Below, in pieces: positions 42,421-44,799 of a stretch of 44,799 nucleotides of DNA. Both the position numbers and the translations under genes were made by a program. This DNA comes from CAYRTV01 sp964505785 (lineage in GTDB: Bacteria > Acidobacteriota > Aminicenantia > Aminicenantales > Aminicenantaceae). The notes beneath the pieces were generated by a model, which was not told where the DNA came from, did no database searches, and saw only the letters and a program-made list of their open reading frames with translations. Where the stretch lies: NCBI GenBank assembly GCA_964505785.1, contig CAZDJZ010000022.1, positions 1-44,799 on the forward strand, given 5' to 3'. Each line of letters opens with the position of its first letter. Position 1 is the stretch's first letter.

Positions 42421-43944
42421 TTATTTATTTTTCCACTTTTTCAATTTTTCGCGGGCTTCCGGTTCTCTCTGCCCTCCCAAATAAAGATATTCCTGCATAG
42501 ATTTAACGGCTTCCTCATATTGTTTTTCTTCCGCCAAAGATACTGCCAGATTGAAATAGGGATCAACGGTCCCGGGCCGAATGGAAACCGCCTGTTTGAA
42601 TTTCTCTGCCGCTTCGGCATATTTCTTTTTGGAAAAATAGAGATTGCCTAATGCTTTATATGTCAGGTAAATAATCGGTGCTTTTCTGACCGTTAAAGAA
42701 TGAATCCGGGCCTCATGCTCTTCCTGAATTGATTCTGATTGCGCCTCTGCTGACTCATCAAGAATCTTGATCCACAGAGTCTCGGCTTTCTCAATCTCCC
42801 CTAGGTTGTATTGGGAACAGCCCAGGTTATACATGCCGGTGGCATTGGACGGATCCATTTCTATAATGTTCCTGTACTCTTGCCGGGCTGCTTCAAAGTT
42901 ATTTTGCTGAAAATAGATGTTGGCCATTAAATCCAAACAGCTTATCAATTCTTTCTTCTTTACAGTTTGCCCCATTTGAAACCATAGGGCACGGGCACAG
43001 TAACGTTTGGCTTTTTCAAGCAAAAAGGAAGCATTTTCGGATAATTGGGCCTGATCAAGGAAAATCAGGGCCAGATTATGATTGGCATGAAAGGATTCGG
43101 CATCAATATCCAGGGCTTGATAAAGAACAGCTGCCGCCTGGCTTAAATTTCCTGTTTCCAAAACCTCCTGGAATTTGATCAGTTCTTCTCTAAGCAAATT
43201 GGTGCGGTGCCCCCGGAAACGATGCTGAATGGATAACGTAACGGGGTTAAGTTGTTCAGACTGTATCTCTTTATGGGCTCTTTCAAGAGGATAACCAGCA
43301 GCCCTGGCAGCATGAAAGGCCCGTTCCGCATCCCTGTTATTACCGCGTCCGGAAAGAATTGCCGCCCGTAAAAAATGCAGCAGGGCTTCATTAGATTCAT
43401 GCAAGGCGTCAATATGAATAAAGGCCCGGGGAGAGGTTCCCGGAAATTCTTTTATCTCCAAATAGACCCCTCTTTCTCTGGCCAATCCAACCCATTCCTC
43501 CTCCTGTACAGGCCTTCCTTCCGGGTGATGGAAATCCATTTCTTCTGATTTCCACGTCCATGAATGATCAAAATGGATTTTTCTTTTTATTTCATTGAGA
43601 TCCCGGAGCGCCGCGTCTTCTTGCCCCTGCAGCAGGTAAACCGCAGAAAGATAGAGGCGGGCGTCAAAATTCTTAGGATCGTATCCAATCACCTGAAGCA
43701 GGTACTCCTTCGCTTTCTCCAGCCGCCCCAGGCGCAGATAAGCGTAGCCCAGGTCATCCCAAAGGAGGTGTTTCAGTTTTGGATCACTGTAATTTAATGC
43801 TTTAAGGTAATATGTCACCGCCCGCTTATAACGCCCGGCCAGCAGGGCTTCATCCCCTTCCTGAAGAAATTTAATTGAGGGCAGGAGATTATGCGGGAAT
43901 AGAAATACGGCTGCCAGAAAAATGACAAAAAAATACTTTTTCAT
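42421..43944 (-). CDS. Secreted TPR-repeat protein
   Basis: A 507-residue exported protein. Residues 1-20 are a signal peptide (MKKYFFVIFLAAVFLFPHNL). TPR repeats run through residues about 28-130 (RYKRAVTYYLKALNYSDPKL, RLEKAKEYLLQVIGYDPKN) and again from about 260 to 500 (NFEAARQEYRNIIEMDPSNA, KYAEAAEKFKQAVSIRPGTV). A non-TPR stretch lies between them. It probably acts as a periplasmic scaffold. The family is too generic to name a partner. AAGGAAA precedes the start. The next gene upstream is a secreted protein on the same strand 50 bp away, so the two may be co-transcribed. Confidence 0.85.
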   Translation of the reverse strand: MKKYFFVIFLAAVFLFPHNLLPSIKFLQEGDEALLAGRYKRAVTYYLKALNYSDPKLKHLLWDDLGYAYLRLGRLEKAKEYLLQVIGYDPKNFDARLYLSAVYLLQGQEDAALRDLNEIKRKIHFDHSWTWKSEEMDFHHPEGRPVQEEEWVGLARERGVYLEIKEFPGTSPRAFIHIDALHESNEALLHFLRAAILSGRGNNRDAERAFHAARAAGYPLERAHKEIQSEQLNPVTLSIQHRFRGHRTNLLREELIKFQEVLETGNLSQAAAVLYQALDIDAESFHANHNLALIFLDQAQLSENASFLLEKAKRYCARALWFQMGQTVKKKELISCLDLMANIYFQQNNFEAARQEYRNIIEMDPSNATGMYNLGCSQYNLGEIEKAETLWIKILDESAEAQSESIQEEHEARIHSLTVRKAPIIYLTYKALGNLYFSKKKYAEAAEKFKQAVSIRPGTVDPYFNLAVSLAEEKQYEEAVKSMQEYLYLGGQREPEAREKLKKWKNK

Positions 43945-43995
43945 TTTCCTTATGGCGACAGCCCTTTGCTTCTTCGCATAATTCCAGGAATCCGG

Positions 43996-44517
43996 CTATT
44001 CAGCCAATCCGGACAAACCCTGGAAATTGACATTTTGAATCAATTCTATCAGAGCGTCAGCGCTTTCAAAAGGCTCTCCTTCCAGCCTGACCAAGAAACG
44101 GTCCGCAACCAGCACCATGACCGCAGCTTCCTTATCCGCATACGTGTAGGTTTGGACTCCGGGATATCCCTCTATTTCAGCCTTTTTCATGTATTGGTCA
44201 CTGGTATCTACTTCCATCATAGATGCCATTTGAAAAGACTGCAAAGCCATTGACACATAAGCGCTGTCTATGATTTCCAGAATCAGGGTTTGCTCCCCTG
44301 CACTGTAACTCTGTTCAATATGAGTCCATTTCATATCGCCCAAATTAACCGATTCTCCATCAGGATCTCCATTCTTATCAAATCCAGGCAGATCAGCCAG
44401 AAATTCCTGCAGTTCCCGCCAGTTGACCGGATCGACCGTCTCTTGGTTTTGGAAAGCAAATGAAATCGAACCAAAAGCAAAAAACATCATGCTGCACATA
44501 ATGATTATTTTTTTCAT
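43996..44517 (-). CDS. Secreted protein of unknown function
   Basis: A 173-residue exported protein. The first 22 residues are a signal peptide ending near SFAFQ. The mature part begins VDPVNWRELQEFLADLPGFD and contains AEIEGYPGVQTYTYADKEAA and a final VLVADRFLVRLEGEPFES segment. It gives the impression of a small alpha/beta domain. I recall similar proteins in Acidobacteria-related genomes but know no function. GGAGGT lies 8 nt before the ATG. The TPR protein gene follows 51 bp downstream, so they may form a two-gene unit, with the palindrome at 44541 in front. Confidence 0.75.
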   Translation of the reverse strand: MKKIIIMCSMMFFAFGSISFAFQNQETVDPVNWRELQEFLADLPGFDKNGDPDGESVNLGDMKWTHIEQSYSAGEQTLILEIIDSAYVSMALQSFQMASMMEVDTSDQYMKKAEIEGYPGVQTYTYADKEAAVMVLVADRFLVRLEGEPFESADALIELIQNVNFQGLSGLAE

Positions 44518-44540
44518 ATAAAAACCTCCAGTTTTTATTT

Positions 44541-44560
44541 CCTGACCAATTCAGGTCAGG
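44541..44560. promoter_or_regulatory. Inverted repeat upstream of the secreted-protein gene
   Basis: CCTGACC and GGTCAGG flank AATTCA, 24 bp upstream of the gene at 44517. It may be an operator or a leader hairpin; its core CTGACCAATTCAGG is also reminiscent of the dispersed-repeat head. Confidence 0.45.
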
Positions 44561-44587
44561 TTCTTATAATAGCATATTAAACACGAT

Positions 44588-44632
44588 TTATTCACGGGCC
44601 GAGATTACCGTAGACGACGACAATTCGTTAAT
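44588..44632 (+). repeat. Dispersed modular repeat, copy j
   Basis: TTATTCACGGGCCGAGATTA continues with CCGTAGACGACGACAATTCG, matching copy a over about 42 bp in the opposite orientation, including the AATTCGTT end. The remaining bases to the window end show REP-like pieces (CATTGTCATTCCGGGC) but no gene. Confidence 0.75.
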
Positions 44633-44799
44633 TCATTGTCATTCCGGGCATAATAATCAGAATGTGGAGTTGCCTTTGAGCGCAAGATCCTGTCAATATT
44701 GAAAATTATCGCTCTTTTTAGGGCCATTGTTAAATCAGTTAGACAAAATACATCCAAGAGAAGCAAAAATCGCTGTTATTGTTGGGTTTCTGGCTCTTA

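Noticed and set aside
1..44799. tRNA or rRNA genes
   Set aside because: I looked in the gaps for cloverleaf landmarks such as GGTTCGAATCC and conserved rRNA blocks and found none that I could support by eye.

Overview
The window reads as chromosomal DNA of a Gram-negative, probably anaerobic bacterium. It carries a TonB-dependent receptor, an outer-membrane beta-barrel protein, a Tat-exported molybdenum enzyme with a membrane anchor, a 2-oxoacid:ferredoxin oxidoreductase, rubredoxin and a tungsten-type aldehyde:ferredoxin oxidoreductase. The receptor type (carboxypeptidase-regulatory domain plus beta barrel), the long-form valyl-tRNA synthetase and the abundance of short intergenic repeats suggest an uncultured lineage such as Candidatus Aminicenantes. 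That placement is an impression, not a demonstrated assignment. There is no rRNA, tRNA, CRISPR array, transposase or phage gene that I can support.

Layout. 1-6100: a respiratory DmsABC-type operon (small membrane protein, Tat-exported catalytic subunit, four-cluster Fe-S subunit, membrane anchor, TorD-type chaperone), followed convergently by mobA, whose product supplies the dinucleotide cofactor such enzymes need. 6800-9000: an HD-domain/zinc-ribbon protein and a radical SAM protein. 9200-12500: a large TonB-dependent receptor with a clear terminator and a structured leader. 13000-16000: korA-korB and rubredoxin (ferredoxin-linked carbon metabolism). 16300-19950: a DUF1295 membrane protein, a FakA-FakB-like fusion and a frameshifted phytase-like remnant. 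20200-23620: a tandem duplication of a convergent pair, in which a secreted beta-rich protein faces a helical cytoplasmic protein. 24200-27470: valS. 27780-31310: an esterase-like protein with an N-terminal CBM9-like module, and an apparently exported glutamate-racemase homologue. 31470-33330: a cold-shock protein with a long leader and a variant cation diffusion facilitator. 33400-36820: AOR coupled to a double class II aldolase. 37000-39820: a GT39/TPR membrane protein, a 58-residue membrane peptide and a small beta-barrel protein. 39820-44520: a response regulator with its histidine kinase, a secreted TPR protein and a secreted protein of unknown function.

The intergenic DNA is unusual. 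Four repeat classes occupy most gaps: (i) degenerate 7-bp tandem arrays, two of which sit directly at gene starts and one of which supplies the end of mobA; (ii) 9-bp tandem arrays; (iii) 30-bp GC-rich units and REP-like fragments; (iv) a modular dispersed repeat whose head reads CCTGAATTATTCA and carries one of several tails. The observations most worth following are the tandem secreted/helical module with its shared promoter-leader, the exported MurI-like protein, the AOR-aldolase pair, and the repeats that merge into coding sequence.
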